The translations under genes and the position numbers were made by a program. A DNA stretch of 64,000 bases from Vanilla planifolia (Eukaryota; Streptophyta; Magnoliopsida; Asparagales; Orchidaceae): positions 459,001-523,000 of the forward strand of contig JAIUJO010000297.1 of NCBI GenBank assembly GCA_023846275.1, written 5' to 3'. Below the pieces are notes generated by a model. That model worked only from the letters and a program-made list of their open reading frames with translations. It did not search any database and had not been told where the DNA came from. Every line of letters begins with the position of its first letter. Positions within the stretch are counted from its first letter, which is position 1. This document shows positions 53,201 to 64,000 of this stretch, in pieces.

Positions 53201-55836
53201 ACCTAACTCTACTGTACTCTACTCTACCCTACTTTGCTCTATTATACTCCAGACTATTATACTCAACTATTCTATTGCCTATCCTTGCTTAGCCTAACAT
53301 ACCTAGCCTATCCTAACTTAGCTCTACTCTACTCTACTCTGCTCTAACTTAGCCTACCCTAGCCTATCCGAACCTAGCTCTACTCTACTCTACTCTACTC
53401 TAATCTATTCTATTCTACTCTACTCTACTCTAGCTTATCCTAGTCTAGCTTTGCATAACCTAGCTTTGCTTTGGTCAGCTTTTCTCTACTCTACTCTACA
53501 CTGTCTTGCTTTCTCCTAGTTTAGCAAAACTATGCTCTACTTTGTTCTAGCCTCGCCTAACAAAGCTCTACTCTACTCTTCTCACCTCTAATCTGCTCTT
53601 CTCTGCTCTACTCTTCTCTACTCAACTCTAATCTACTCTACTCTAGCCTTTTTTAGCTTAGCCTAGTTTAGCATAACTGAGCTCTACTCTACTCTATTCT
53701 ACTTTACTCTATTTTAGCCTAGTTTACCCTAGCCAAACCTAGCTCTCCATTGATCTACTTTACTCTAGTCTATTCTACTCTACTATATTGTACTCTAACC
53801 TTGCTTAGCCTAGCCTAGCCTAGACTAACCTAGCTCTACTCCACTCTACATCACTCTACTCTAGCCTAACCAACCCTAGCCTCACCTAGCTCTGCTTAAC
53901 TTAACTCTACATAACTTTGCTCTGCATTGCTCTGCTCTGCTTTCTTTGTTATACTCTGCTCAACTCTGCTCTGTTATACTATAGCCTAGCCTAGCCTAAC
54001 CTAGCTCTACTATGCTCTACCCTACTCTACTACACTCTACTCTAACATTGCATAGCATAATCTAGCTTATCTGAGCTTAGCCTAACAAAACTTAGCTCTA
54101 CTCTACCCTACTTTACTCTACTCTACTCCACTATACTCTTCTTTATTATACTCTACTTTAACCAAGGGTAACCTAGCTGTACTCTACTCTACTCTACTCT
54201 ACTCTAGTCTACTCGATTCTATTCTATTCTAGCCCCACCTAGCCAAACCTGGCTTAGTATAGCTTAAGCTAGCCTTGCCTTGCTTTGCTCTACTTTACTC
54301 TACTCAACTCTTCTCTACCCTCCTCTACTCTCCTCTGCTCTACCTTTCTCTACTCTATTCTACTATACTCTACACTATTGTACTTTTTTCTACTCTACTC
54401 TATTTTATTTTCAACTCTTCTACTCTACTCTACTCTACTCTAACGTAACCTAGCCTAGCTTAGCCTAACCAAGCTCTACTCTACTCTACTCTAACCTAGC
54501 TTGGCCTAACCTAGCTCTGCTATGCTCTGCTTCACTTTAATATACTTTGCTCTTCCCTTTTCAACATTTCTTTGCTCTATTCTGCTTTGCTCTACTTTGC
54601 TCTACTCTACTATACTCTACTAAACTCTAGCCTAGCCTAAACTAACTAGCTATAGTCTACTTTACTCTACTCTAGCCTAACATAGCCTAGTCTAACCTAG
54701 CCTAGCCTAACCTAGCTCTACTCTACTCTACTCTATTATACTATACTCTACTCTATTTTACTCTACTATGCTCTACTCTACTTTACTATACTATACTTTA
54801 CTCTATTCCACTCTACTATGCTCTACTCTAGCCTAACCTAGCCTAGCCAAGCTCTACTCTGCTCTAACCTCACCTTGCCTGGCCAACCCTAGCCTAGCCT
54901 AACTAAGCTCTACTCTACTCTAACCAAATCTAGCCTAGCCTTGCCAAACCTAGCTCTACTATACTCTAGCCTAGCCTAGCCCTTCTTAGTAGAGCCTAGC
55001 CTTGTCTCGCTAGCCTAGCTTAGCCTAACCTAACTCTGTACTAATTTGCTCAGCTCTACTCTGCTTTACTCTACTCAATTTTACTCTTGCCTACCCTACC
55101 CTATTCTCACTCTACTTTACTCTATTATACTCTACTCTATTCTGGCCTAGCCTACCCTAACCTAGCCTGGCCTAACCTAGTTCTATTCTACTCTACTTTA
55201 TTCTACTCTATTCTACTCTATTGTAATATTGCCTAGCCTAGCCTAACCTTGCTCTACTTTACTCTTCTTTTCTCTACTCTATTCTGCTCTGCTCTGTTAT
55301 ACTCTACTCTACTTTACTCTACTCTATTATACTCTGCTCTACACTACTCCACTCTACTCTACTCTAGTCTAGCCTACCCTAGCCTAGCCTTGCCAAGCCT
55401 AGGAAAGCTTAGTGCAACATAACCTAGCTATACTCTACTCTATTTTACACTACTCTACTCTACTCTACTCTAACCTAGGCTAGCCTAACCTATCGTAACT
55501 CTTCTCTACACTATTCTACTCAACTCTACTCTCCTCTCCACTACACTAGCCTAACCGAGCCTAGCCAAGCCTAGCCTAGCCTATTTATGCTATACTCTTC
55601 TCAGCTTTACTCTTATTTTTTTTGCTCTAGTATACTCTACTTTGCTCTGCTTTGCTATACTCTACTCTACTATACTCTAGCCAAGCCTAGCTAAGCCTAA
55701 CCTAGCTCTACTCAACTCTGCTCTACTCTACTGTACTATACTCTACTCTACTCTACTCTAATTTTCTTTACTCTTCTTTACTCTCCTCTGCTTTGCTCTA
55801 CTTTATGCTACTCTACTCTGTTGTAACTTTAATTAA

Positions 55837-55855
55837 CCTAACCTAACCTAACCTA
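55837..55855 (+). repeat. (CCTAA)n run, complement of TTAGG
   Basis: Three CCTAA units plus CCTA, preceded by AATTAA and followed by GATCTAC. No GCCTA unit precedes it, so it is unusual in being a B-block made only of CCTAA-type units. Confidence 0.75.
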
Positions 55856-57685
55856 GATCTACTTTATATTACTCTACCAAACTCTATTTCACTCTACTTT
55901 ATCATAGCCTAGCTTAAGTAGCTCTACTCTACTCTGTTTTGCTCAACTATACTTTGCTCTACTCTACTCATCTTTTTTCTACTTCGCTCTGCTCTACTCT
56001 ACTCTAGTCGACTCTACTCCACTTTACTCTACTCTATTGTGCTCAAGCCTAGCCTAGCCTAACTTAGGTTTGCTCTATTCTACTCTACTGAATTCTATTC
56101 TACTCCACTCTAGCCTAACATAGCTTTTCTCTATGCTACTTTGCTCTTCTCTGCTTTGCTTTACTCTACTTTGCTCTACTTTTCTTTGCTCTGCTTTTCT
56201 CTACTCTACTCTACTTTACTCAACACTACTCTACTCTACTCTTCTTTGCCTTGCTCTTACCTTATTCTACTATACTCTTCTCTAATCTACTCTAATCCAC
56301 TCTACTCAACTAAACTCTACTCTAGCCTTACCTAACCTTGCCAAGCCTAACCTAGCCTAAACTAGCTCTACTCTACTCTAACCTAACCTAGTGCTCCTCT
56401 ACTTTACTCTAGCCTTGCTTAGCAAAGCTTAGCCTTGCCTACCCTAGCTCTGCTCTACATTGCTCTGTTCTATTCTACTTTGATCTGCTCTACTCATCTT
56501 TCCTCTGCTTTACTCTTTTTTGCTCTACTCTGCTCTGCTTTACTCTGTACTTGTCTGCTCTACTCTACTCTTCTCTACTAAATGTTATTCTACTCTACTC
56601 TACTCTACTCTAACATACCCTAAACTAGCCTAGCTTAGCCTCTCTTACCCTAACCTAGCTTTACTCTAGTTTTCTCTACTCTGTTATACTCTACTCTTTT
56701 CTACTCTCCTCTGCTCTACTTTCCTCTACTATACTCTACCCTACTCTACTATGCTCTACTCTACTCTACTCTACTCTACTCCACTCTACTCTAGCCTAGC
56801 CTAGCTTAGCCACTCTAACCTCTCCTTACCTAGCCTAACCTTGCTTTACTCTACTCTACTCTACCTTAGCCTAGCCTAGCCTAACCTAGCACTGCTATGC
56901 TCTATTCTACACTTCTCTACCTTACTCTACTCTACTCTACTCTACTTTGATCTACTTTACTCTTCTCTGCTCTGCTCTACACTGCTCTTCTCTACTCTGA
57001 TCTAACATAGTTTAGCCTATCCTAGCCTAGCCTAACGTAACCTAGCTTTACTGTACTCAACTCTACTCTACTGTACTCTACTCTAATTTACCATCCTCTA
57101 GCCTAGCCTAGCCTAGCAAAGCCTAGCCAAGCTTTACCTAACATAGCTCTTTGCTACTTTTCTCTATTATATTCTACTCTATTCCATTCTACTTTATTTT
57201 ACTCTAATCTACACTTACTTAGCCTAACTTAGCAAGCCTAACCTTGCTTAACTCTTCTCTATTATACCCTACACTACTCTACTATACTCTTCTCTAGCTT
57301 AGCCTCATTTAGCATAGCCTAGCCTAACCTAACCTAGCTTTGATCTACTCAAATCTACTCTGTTATGCTCTTCTCTCCTCTGCTCTGTTATACTCTACTG
57401 TACTCTAACCTAGCCTAGCCTAACTTTGCTCTACTCTACTTTAATCTATTCAACTCTAGCTTAGCCTAACCTACCCTAGCCTGATTAAGCCTAACATAGC
57501 TCTACTTTACTCTACTCTAATCTAGCCTAACCTAGCCTAAGCTAACCTAATGTACTCTACTCTACTGTACCCTATTTTAGCCTTGCTTCAACTACCTTAG
57601 CCTTGCATAACCTATGTCTGCTCTAATCTTCTCCACACTGCTCTACTCTAATTTTTCTACTCTACTCTACTCTACCCTACTCTAC

Positions 57686-57787
57686 TCTACTCTGCTTTGC
57701 TCCACTCTACTCTACTCTGCTTTGCTCATCTCAACTCACCACTACTCTACTCTGCTCTACTCTACTCTACTCTACTCTGCTTTGCTC
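57686..57787 (+). repeat. Three copies of a 17-bp word at pentamer-multiple spacing
   Basis: TCTACTCTGCTTTGCTC occurs at 57,686, 57,711 and 57,771, with steps of 25 and 60 bp. Both steps are multiples of five. Confidence 0.8.
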
Positions 57788-57861
57788 TCCTCTACTCTAT
57801 TATATACAACTCTACCCTTATTTAGCCTAGCCTGGCCCAGCCTACCCAAACCTAACCTAAC

Positions 57862-58171
57862 TGTACTATACTCTGCTCTACTCTACTCCACTTTATTCTA
57901 CACTACTTTACTCTACTTTACTCTACTCTACTTTACTCTACTCTACTCTACTCCACTCTACTCTACTCTCCTCTCCTTCACTCAACTCTACTCTACTTAA
58001 CTCAACTTTACTACTCTATTATACACTACTCTACTCTATTCTATTCTACTCTATTATACTCTAGTCTAGTCTACTCTACTCTACTCCACTCTGCTCTACT
58101 CTTTTCTACTCTACTCTACTCTACTATGTTGTACTCCACTCTACTTTACTCTACTCTACTATACTCTAACT
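57862..58171 (+). repeat. Longest uninterrupted A-block (CTCTA units)
   Basis: About 310 bp of CTCTA-type units run here without any GCCTA block, with scattered CTTTA, CTCCA, CTCAA and CTATA variants. Most A-blocks in the window are much shorter. The block is stop-free in several + frames and so produces spurious open frames. Confidence 0.85.
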
Positions 58172-58300
58172 TACCCTAAGTTAGCCTAGCTTATCCTAAC
58201 CAAGCTCTACTCTACTTTGGTCTACTATGCACTTCTTTACTGTGCTTTACTCTACTCTACTCTACTTTATTAGGTTTTACTCTACTTTAGTATGCTCTAC

Positions 58301-58330
58301 CCTACTCTACTCTACTCTACCCTACTCTAC
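58301..58330 (+). repeat. 20-bp periodic CCCTA variant
   Basis: CCTACTCTACTCTACTCTAC is followed by another CCTACTCTAC, putting CCCTA variants 20 bp apart. A similar 20-bp spacing of CCCTA occurs at 32,951-32,980. Confidence 0.7.
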
Positions 58331-59285
58331 TTTATTTTACTCTACTCTACTCTACTTTACTCTACTCTAACATAACCTAACTTAGCAATACCTATCCTAG
58401 CTTAGCCTAACCTTGAATCACTCTACTCAGCTCAACTCTACTATACTATTTTTTACTCTACTCTGCTCTACTAGTCTCTACTCCTCTCTACTCTACTCTG
58501 CTTTACTCTACTTTACTCGACTCTATACTACTTTACTTTATTCATTCTACTCTAGCCTAGCTACTCTAACCTAGCTTAGCCAAGCCTATCCTAATGTAAC
58601 CTTGCCATACTCTACTCTACTCTACTCTAGCCTATCTTATCCTAATTGGCTTTGCTCTACTCTACTCTACTATAATCTACTCCACTCTACTCTACTCTAT
58701 TATGCTCTACTCTACTCTTTTCTACTCTACTCATCTCTACTCTATTTTGTTCTTCTCAAATCTACTCTACTATAGCCTAGTTTAGCATTTCCTAACCTAG
58801 CCTTTCTTAACCTAGCTCTACACTACTTTACTTTACCCTACTCTACTTTACTCTACTTTACTCTAACTTAGCCTAGCCTAACCTTGCTCTACTATACTCT
58901 ACTCTACACTACTCTAGTCTACTTTACTCAAGCCTTATTGAGCTTAGCCTGCTTATCCTAGAACTACACTCTACCTTTGCCTAGCCTAGCCTAGCCAAGC
59001 CTAGCTTAGCCTAGCTAAACCTTGCTCTGCTCTACTTTGATCTACTATTCTCTACATTACTCTACTCAATTGTACTCTATAAGAGCCTAACCTAGCCCCA
59101 CTCTACCTTACTCTACTCTACTCTTCTTTACTTTACTTTATTTTACCTTATCCTAGTCTAGCCTAGCCTAACTTATCCTAGAATAACCTTACCTAGCCTA
59201 GCCTTGAGTAACAAAGCTCTACTCTTCTATACTCAACTCTACTCTACTTAATTCAACTCTACTTTGCTCTTTATAATCTAGCCTA

Positions 59286-59370
59286 GCCTAGCCTAACTAA
59301 TCTCTACTCTACTCTACTCTACTCTTGCCTTGCCTAGCCTAACTAATCTCTACTCTACTCTTGCCTTGCC
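59286..59370 (+). repeat. Local duplication of a B/A block pair with unit-number change
   Basis: GCCTAGCCTAACTAATCTC followed by CTCTA units and CTTGCCTT occurs first at 59,286-59,331 and again from 59,332. The second copy has two fewer CTCTA units. The rare ACTAATCTC junction marks the copies as related. Confidence 0.85.
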
Positions 59371-60748
59371 TTGCCTAGCATCGCTTAGCCTAGCCTAACC
59401 TAACTCAACTTTACTCTAGTCTACTCTATTATATTATGCTCTACTCTACTCTACTCTACTCTAACTAGCCTAATGTAAACTAGCTTAAATCAACTTTATT
59501 ATAGCCTATCCTAGTCAAGCTTAACCTTGCTTTGCTCTACTCTACTCTACTCTAGCCTAGCCTAAGCTAGCTTACTCTAACTTAGCTTTGCACTGCTCTA
59601 CTCTACTCTACTTTACTCCACTCTCGTCTGCTCTATTCTGCTATGCTCTTCTCTAATATACTCTACTTTACTCTAGCCTTGTATTTCCTATCTTAGGCTA
59701 GCTTAACTTAGCTCTACTCTACTCTACTCTACCATACTCCACCCTACTCTACTCTAGCCAAGCCTAGCCTATGTTAGCCAAGCCTAACCTAGTTCTACTC
59801 TATTATACTTTACTCTACTATATTATACTCTTCTCTAACCTAGCCTTGCCTAGCCTAACATAACCTTTCCCTCCTCTACTCTATTATACTATACTCTACA
59901 CTACTCTAATCTACTCTACTCTACCCTACCCAGCTCTACTCTACTCTCCTCCAACCTATCTTATCCTAGCCTAGCCTAACCTAGCTTGCCTAACAAGCTT
60001 GACTTTACTCTACTCTTCTGTACTCTTTTGTACTATGCTCTACTCTACCCTGCTTCACTCTACTCGGCTCAACTCAACTCTGCTCTGCTCTATTCTACTA
60101 TACTCTTTTGTACTTTGCTCTATTATTCTCTACTTTGCTCTTCTTTACATTAATATGCACCGCTAGACTCTACTCTTCTCTACTCAAGCCTAGTCTAGCT
60201 TAGCTTAGCCTAACAAACCTCTACTTTACAATACTTTACTCTACCCTACTCTACTCTACTCCATACTAGCTTAACTGAGCCTAGCCAACCTAACCTAGCA
60301 TAACCAAGCCTAACCTAGCTATACTCTACTTTACTATACACTACCCTACTCTACTCTAATATAACCAAGCTTAGCCTAACCTTGCTCTACTCTACTCTAC
60401 ACTTCTCTAGCCTAGCCTAGCTTAACCAAACCTAGCTATACTTTACTCTACTCTACTCTGCTCTGCTCTTCTTTTTAATGCTCTACTATGGTATAGTCTA
60501 CTCTACACTTCTTTGCTAAGCTCTACTCCTTTTTGCTCTACTCTACTCTACCATACTCTACTCTTCTTTGCTCTACTCTACTCTATCTACTTCTAGCCAA
60601 ACTCAGCCTAGCCTAGCCTAACCTAGCTTTACTCTACTATACTCTAGCCTAGCCTAGACTAAACAACCATAATCTAACTTAGCCTAGCATAACTTATCAT
60701 AGCTCTAATCTACTCTACTATACACTTCTCTGCCCTGCCAAGACCTAA

Positions 60749-62495
60749 CCTAGCCTAGCTTATTGTGACCTACCTCTACTCTACTCATGCCTAGCCTTGT
60801 CTAACCTAGCTCTGCTCTACTCTGCTCTATTCTTCTCTACTCTGCTTTACTCTGCTCTACTCTGTTCTACTCTGTATTAGCCTCACTTAGCTTAGCCTAA
60901 CCTAACCTAACTCCACTCAACACTATTCTAATGTACTTTACACAACTCTACTCTACCCAACTCTACTCTAGCCTAGGCAAACCTAGCCTTTCCTGGCCTA
61001 ACCTTGCTCTATTCTACTCTAATCAACCTTATTATACTATATTATAATACATTATACTATACACTACTCCACTCTACTCTAACTTAGCCTAGCCTAGCTC
61101 TACTCGACTCTACTCTACTGGATGCACTACTCTACTCTTCTCTACTCTGCTCTGCTCTACTCTGCTCTACACTTCTCTACTCTACTCCACTCTAGCCCAA
61201 CCAAGCTTAGACTAGCATAACCAAGCTCTACTCTACTTTACTTTATTCTACATTACTCTACTCTACTCTACTCTACCATACTTTAGTCTACCCTACTCTA
61301 GTAAACTCTACTCTACTTTAAACTAGCCAAGCTAATCTTAGCCTTTCCTACCCTAGCCTAACCCAACCTATCCTAGCTATACTCCACTCAACTCTACTCT
61401 AACCTTGCCTGGCCTACTTAGCCAAAGCTAACTCGGCTCTACTCTAGCTTAGCCTAGCTTATCCTTTCCTAACTTAGCTCTTCTCTTCTTTATGATGCTC
61501 TACTCTGTCTCCCCTAATTTACTCTATTCTACTCTACTTTATTGTTCTCTAACTTAGCCCAACTGTACTGTACTGTACTCTACTCTATTCTACTCTCTTC
61601 TACACTACTCTAGCTTAGCAAAGCCTATATTGGCCTAAAGTTGCCAAACCTAGCCTAGCTTAGCCTAACCTAACCTAGCTCTACTCTGCTCTACTCTAAT
61701 CTACCCTACTCTACTCTACTATTATGTACCTAGCTTAGCTTAACCTAACCTAATCTAGCACTACTTTAGCCTAACATGGCTTAACTTAGGTTAAGTTAGC
61801 TCTTCTTTCCTCTACTCAGCTCAGCTCTACTTTTCTTTGTAATGCTCTACTCTTATTGGCTCTCTTCTACTCTACTCTACTCTTCTCTTCTTTGCTCTCG
61901 TCTACCATACTCTAACCTAACCTATTCTAACCTAACTTTGCTCTATTCTATTCTACTCTACTATACTATACTCTACTCTAGCCTAGCCTAGCCTTAGCTA
62001 ACCTATGCTAGCCTAACTTAGCCTAACCTATTTGTACACTATCTACTCTTCTCTACTCTTCTACTCTACTATATTCTACTCTACTTTACTTTAGTCTACT
62101 CTACTCTATTCTAACCTAACATAACCTAACCAACCTAGCTCTACTCTTCTCCACACTACTCTAACCTAACCTAGCTTACCTAGCTTTCTCTACTATATTA
62201 TACTCTACTCTTCTCTGCTCTTCTCTTCTCTATTATACTTTTCTCTGCTTTACTCTACTATACTCCATTTTTCTCTTCTCTACTTTGCTCTACTCTCTCC
62301 TCTTCTACTCTACTCTACTCTATTTTACTCTACTTTATTATACTATATCTTACTCTAACCTTCCTTAGCCTAGCCAAGACTAACCTAACTTTACTCTACT
62401 CTACTCTACTCAACCCTAGCCTAACCTAAACTTCCATAATCTAACTTAGCCTATCTTAGCAGTACTCTACTCTACTCTACTTTACCCTACTCAAA
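60749..62495 (+). repeat. Copy 1 of a tandem ~1.7-kb higher-order satellite repeat
   Basis: This segment aligns with the one that follows. Shared words, with copy-1 and copy-2 starts, are: CCTAGCCTAGCTTA 60,749/62,496; an exact 32-bp match containing AATGTACTTTACACAAC 60,925/62,646; TTATTATACTATA 61,029/62,744; TAGACTAGC 61,208/62,951; CTCAGCTCAGCTCT 61,815/63,497; TTGGCTCTCTT 61,856/63,538; TATACTTTTCTC 62,234/63,913. The offset varies between 1,679 and 1,747, so the copies differ by indels. The order of A-blocks, B-blocks and rare variants is conserved over the full length. It is a direct tandem copy in the same orientation. The left boundary is approximate, and I did not find an earlier copy upstream. 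Confidence 0.85.
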
Positions 62496-62842
62496 CCTAG
62501 CCTAGCTTAGCCTAACCTAGCTCTACTATATTCTACTCTACTTCACTCTACTTTGTTCTTCTCTAGTCTACTCTTCTCTGCTTTACTTTACTCTACTCTT
62601 CTTTAGCCTTATCGAGCCTAACCTAACCTAGCTCTACTCTAATATATTCTAATGTACTTTACACAACTCTACTCTACAAACTATACTCTAGCCTAGCTTA
62701 GCCTAGCCTTATCTAGCTAAACCTTGCTTTACTCTAATCTACTTTATTATACTATACAATACTATGCTCTACTCCACTCTACTTTACTCTACTCTAATCT
62801 AGCCTTAACTAGCCTAACCTAGCTTAAGTTAGCCTAAACTAG

Positions 62843-62882
62843 CTCTACTCTACTCTACTCTACTCTACTCTACTCTACTCTA
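62843..62882 (+). repeat. Perfect (CTCTA)8 run
   Basis: Eight consecutive unmutated CTCTA units lie here, followed by a CTCTT variant. This is the longest perfect run I noticed in an otherwise heavily mutated array, and it may mark a recent local expansion. Confidence 0.85.
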
Positions 62883-63435
62883 CTCTTCTCTACTCTGTTC
62901 TACACTGCTCAGCTCTGCTCTTCTCTACTCTACTCTACTCTAGCTTAGCATAGACTAGCCTAGCTGAGCTCTACTCTACTTCACTCTACTCTATTCTACA
63001 CTAATTTACCCTACTCTACTCTAATATGCTCTACTCCACTCTACACTAACCTAGCCTAGCTTAGCCTATCATAGCTTTGCCTAGCCAAACCTAACCTAGC
63101 TCTATCCTACTCTAGTCTATTCTACTCTACTATACTCTACTCTACTCTAGCCTAGCCTAACTTAGCTTAACGATGCCTAACCTAGCTTTGCTCTACTCTA
63201 CTATACTCTGCTCTGCAATGCTATGTCACCTCTACTCAACTCCTCTACTTTATTTTACTCTAGCTAAGTCGTGCCTTTCCTAACCTAACTCTACTATACT
63301 CTACTCTACTCTACTCTATTCCACTCTACTCTAGCCTAGCTAAGCCTAGCCTTACATAACCTAGCCTAACCTAACCTAGCTCTACTCTGCTCTACTCTAC
63401 CCAAATCTAATCTACTCTTACCTAACCTAGCCTAG

Positions 63436-63455
63436 CCTAACCTAACCTAACCTAG
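63436..63455 (+). repeat. (CCTAA)n run, complement of TTAGG
   Basis: Three CCTAA units and a CCTAG end a B-block and lead directly into CTCTA units. Confidence 0.75.
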
Positions 63456-64000
63456 CTCTACTCCAGCCTAGCCAAACTTTGCTCTTCTTTGCTCTGCTCA
63501 GCTCAGCTCTGCTCTGTCTTTCAATGCTTTTCTCTTCTTGGCTCTCTTTTGCTCCACTCTTCTCTGCTCTCCTCCACTGTACTCTAGCCTAGCCTATCCT
63601 AACCTAGCTCCACTTTATTCCACTCAACTATACTCTACTCCACTCTACTATTCTGTACTATACTCTACCTTAGCAAAGCCTCAACTAGCATACCCTAGCC
63701 TAGCATAGCCTAGCCTAACCTAACCCTACTACACTCTTCTCTACACTTCTACTCCACTCTATTCTACTCTAACCTTGTTTAGCCTAACCTAACCTAGCTC
63801 TACTTTACTCTGCTCTACTCTACTCTACACTATCTACTTTAGCCTAGATAGACTAACCTAGCTATGCTCTACTTTACTCTGCTCTACTATACTCTGCTCT
63901 TCTCTACTCTACTATACTTTTCTCAACTCTGCTCTACTCTCTACTTTGCACTGCTCTACTCTCCTCTCTTCTACTCAACTATACTTTATTTTACTCTACT

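Larger units (their letters stand above)
36381..60748 (+). repeat. A/B pentanucleotide satellite array, right part
   Basis: The A/B pentamer array continues uninterrupted with the same unit types, orientation and junction behaviour. It includes the longest uninterrupted A-block I noticed (about 57,862-58,171), a B-block of about 100 bp (44,124-44,222) holding a 21-bp palindrome, 20-bp duplications at 43,141-43,180 and 58,301-58,330, and a 10-bp repeat at 43,101-43,130. A near-exact 40-bp word occurs at both 37,593-37,632 and 45,826-45,867, which may reflect further dispersed higher-order copies. No gene, RNA gene or mobile element is visible. The longest open frame here (50,500-50,949, + strand) is translated satellite. 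Confidence 0.96.
62496..64000 (+). repeat. Copy 2 of the ~1.7-kb higher-order repeat, cut by window end
   Basis: This is the direct partner of the preceding ~1.7-kb segment and carries the same landmarks in the same order. It runs off the right edge of the window, so its true end, and whether more copies follow, cannot be seen. It contains the longest perfect CTCTA run I noticed (62,843-62,882, eight units) at a place where copy 1 has diverged units. It also has a CCTAA-rich stretch at 63,436-63,455. No gene is visible. Confidence 0.83.

Noticed and set aside
1-64000. CRISPR array
   Set aside because: Repeats are 5 bp and contiguous, with no unique spacers of regular length.
1-64000. Promoters, terminators or ribosome binding sites
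   Set aside because: TATA-like words arise constantly from CTATA unit variants and have no associated gene, so no site can be supported.
1-64000. tRNA or rRNA genes
   Set aside because: I saw no GTTCGA-type T-loop with matching arms and no conserved rRNA words. The periodic satellite leaves no room for them outside the A+T-rich island, which shows none either.
1-64000. A new protein-based system
   Set aside because: There is no credible gene in the window. The only unusual biology I can support is the organisation of the satellite itself.

Overview
This window is almost entirely satellite DNA. I find no protein-coding gene, no RNA gene, no CRISPR array and no recognisable transposon. About 63 of the 64 kb is one continuous, diverged array built on a 5-bp period in which the trinucleotide CTA recurs every five bases on the + strand. 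Two unit types alternate: A-type CTCTA (runs of TCTAC) and B-type GCCTA/ACCTA (runs of CCTAG and CCTAA). A-blocks and B-blocks of very roughly 30-300 bp follow one another through the whole window, always in the same orientation. Most units carry single-base changes (CTTTA, CTCTG, CTATA, CTCAA, CTCCA, GCTTA, GCCAA and so on), so the array is old or fast-mutating at unit level.

Layout. 1-19,252: A/B pentamer satellite. 19,253-20,294: a sharply bounded, extremely A+T-rich island of about 1.04 kb with no pentamer structure. 20,295-64,000: the same satellite resumes in the same orientation. Within the right-hand part I can see higher-order structure. A roughly 1.0-kb segment is tandemly duplicated at about 34.36-36.38 kb. 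A roughly 1.7-kb segment is tandemly duplicated from about 60.75 kb to the window end. Several 20-, 25- and 10-bp local tandem duplications, all multiples of five, are scattered along the array. Two very short non-pentamer patches lie at about 23.33 and 33.97 kb.

All long + strand open frames encode low-complexity LYSTL-type peptides. This follows from the repeat: CTCTA contains no stop in any + frame, while its complement TAGAG meets a stop in every frame, and B-units supply TAG/TAA stops. I treat none of these frames as genes.

Organism. Tens of kilobases of pentanucleotide satellite with higher-order repeats imply a eukaryotic nuclear genome, probably heterochromatin. The island, at about 10-15% G+C on the lines I counted, hints that non-satellite DNA in this genome may be very A+T-rich. 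Short (CCTAA)n runs match the complement of the TTAGG telomere repeat of many arthropods, but they are also simple B-unit variants, so I do not assign a taxon. The points most worth following are the one-base phase step at every B-to-A junction, the two kilobase-scale tandem duplications and the isolated A+T-rich island.
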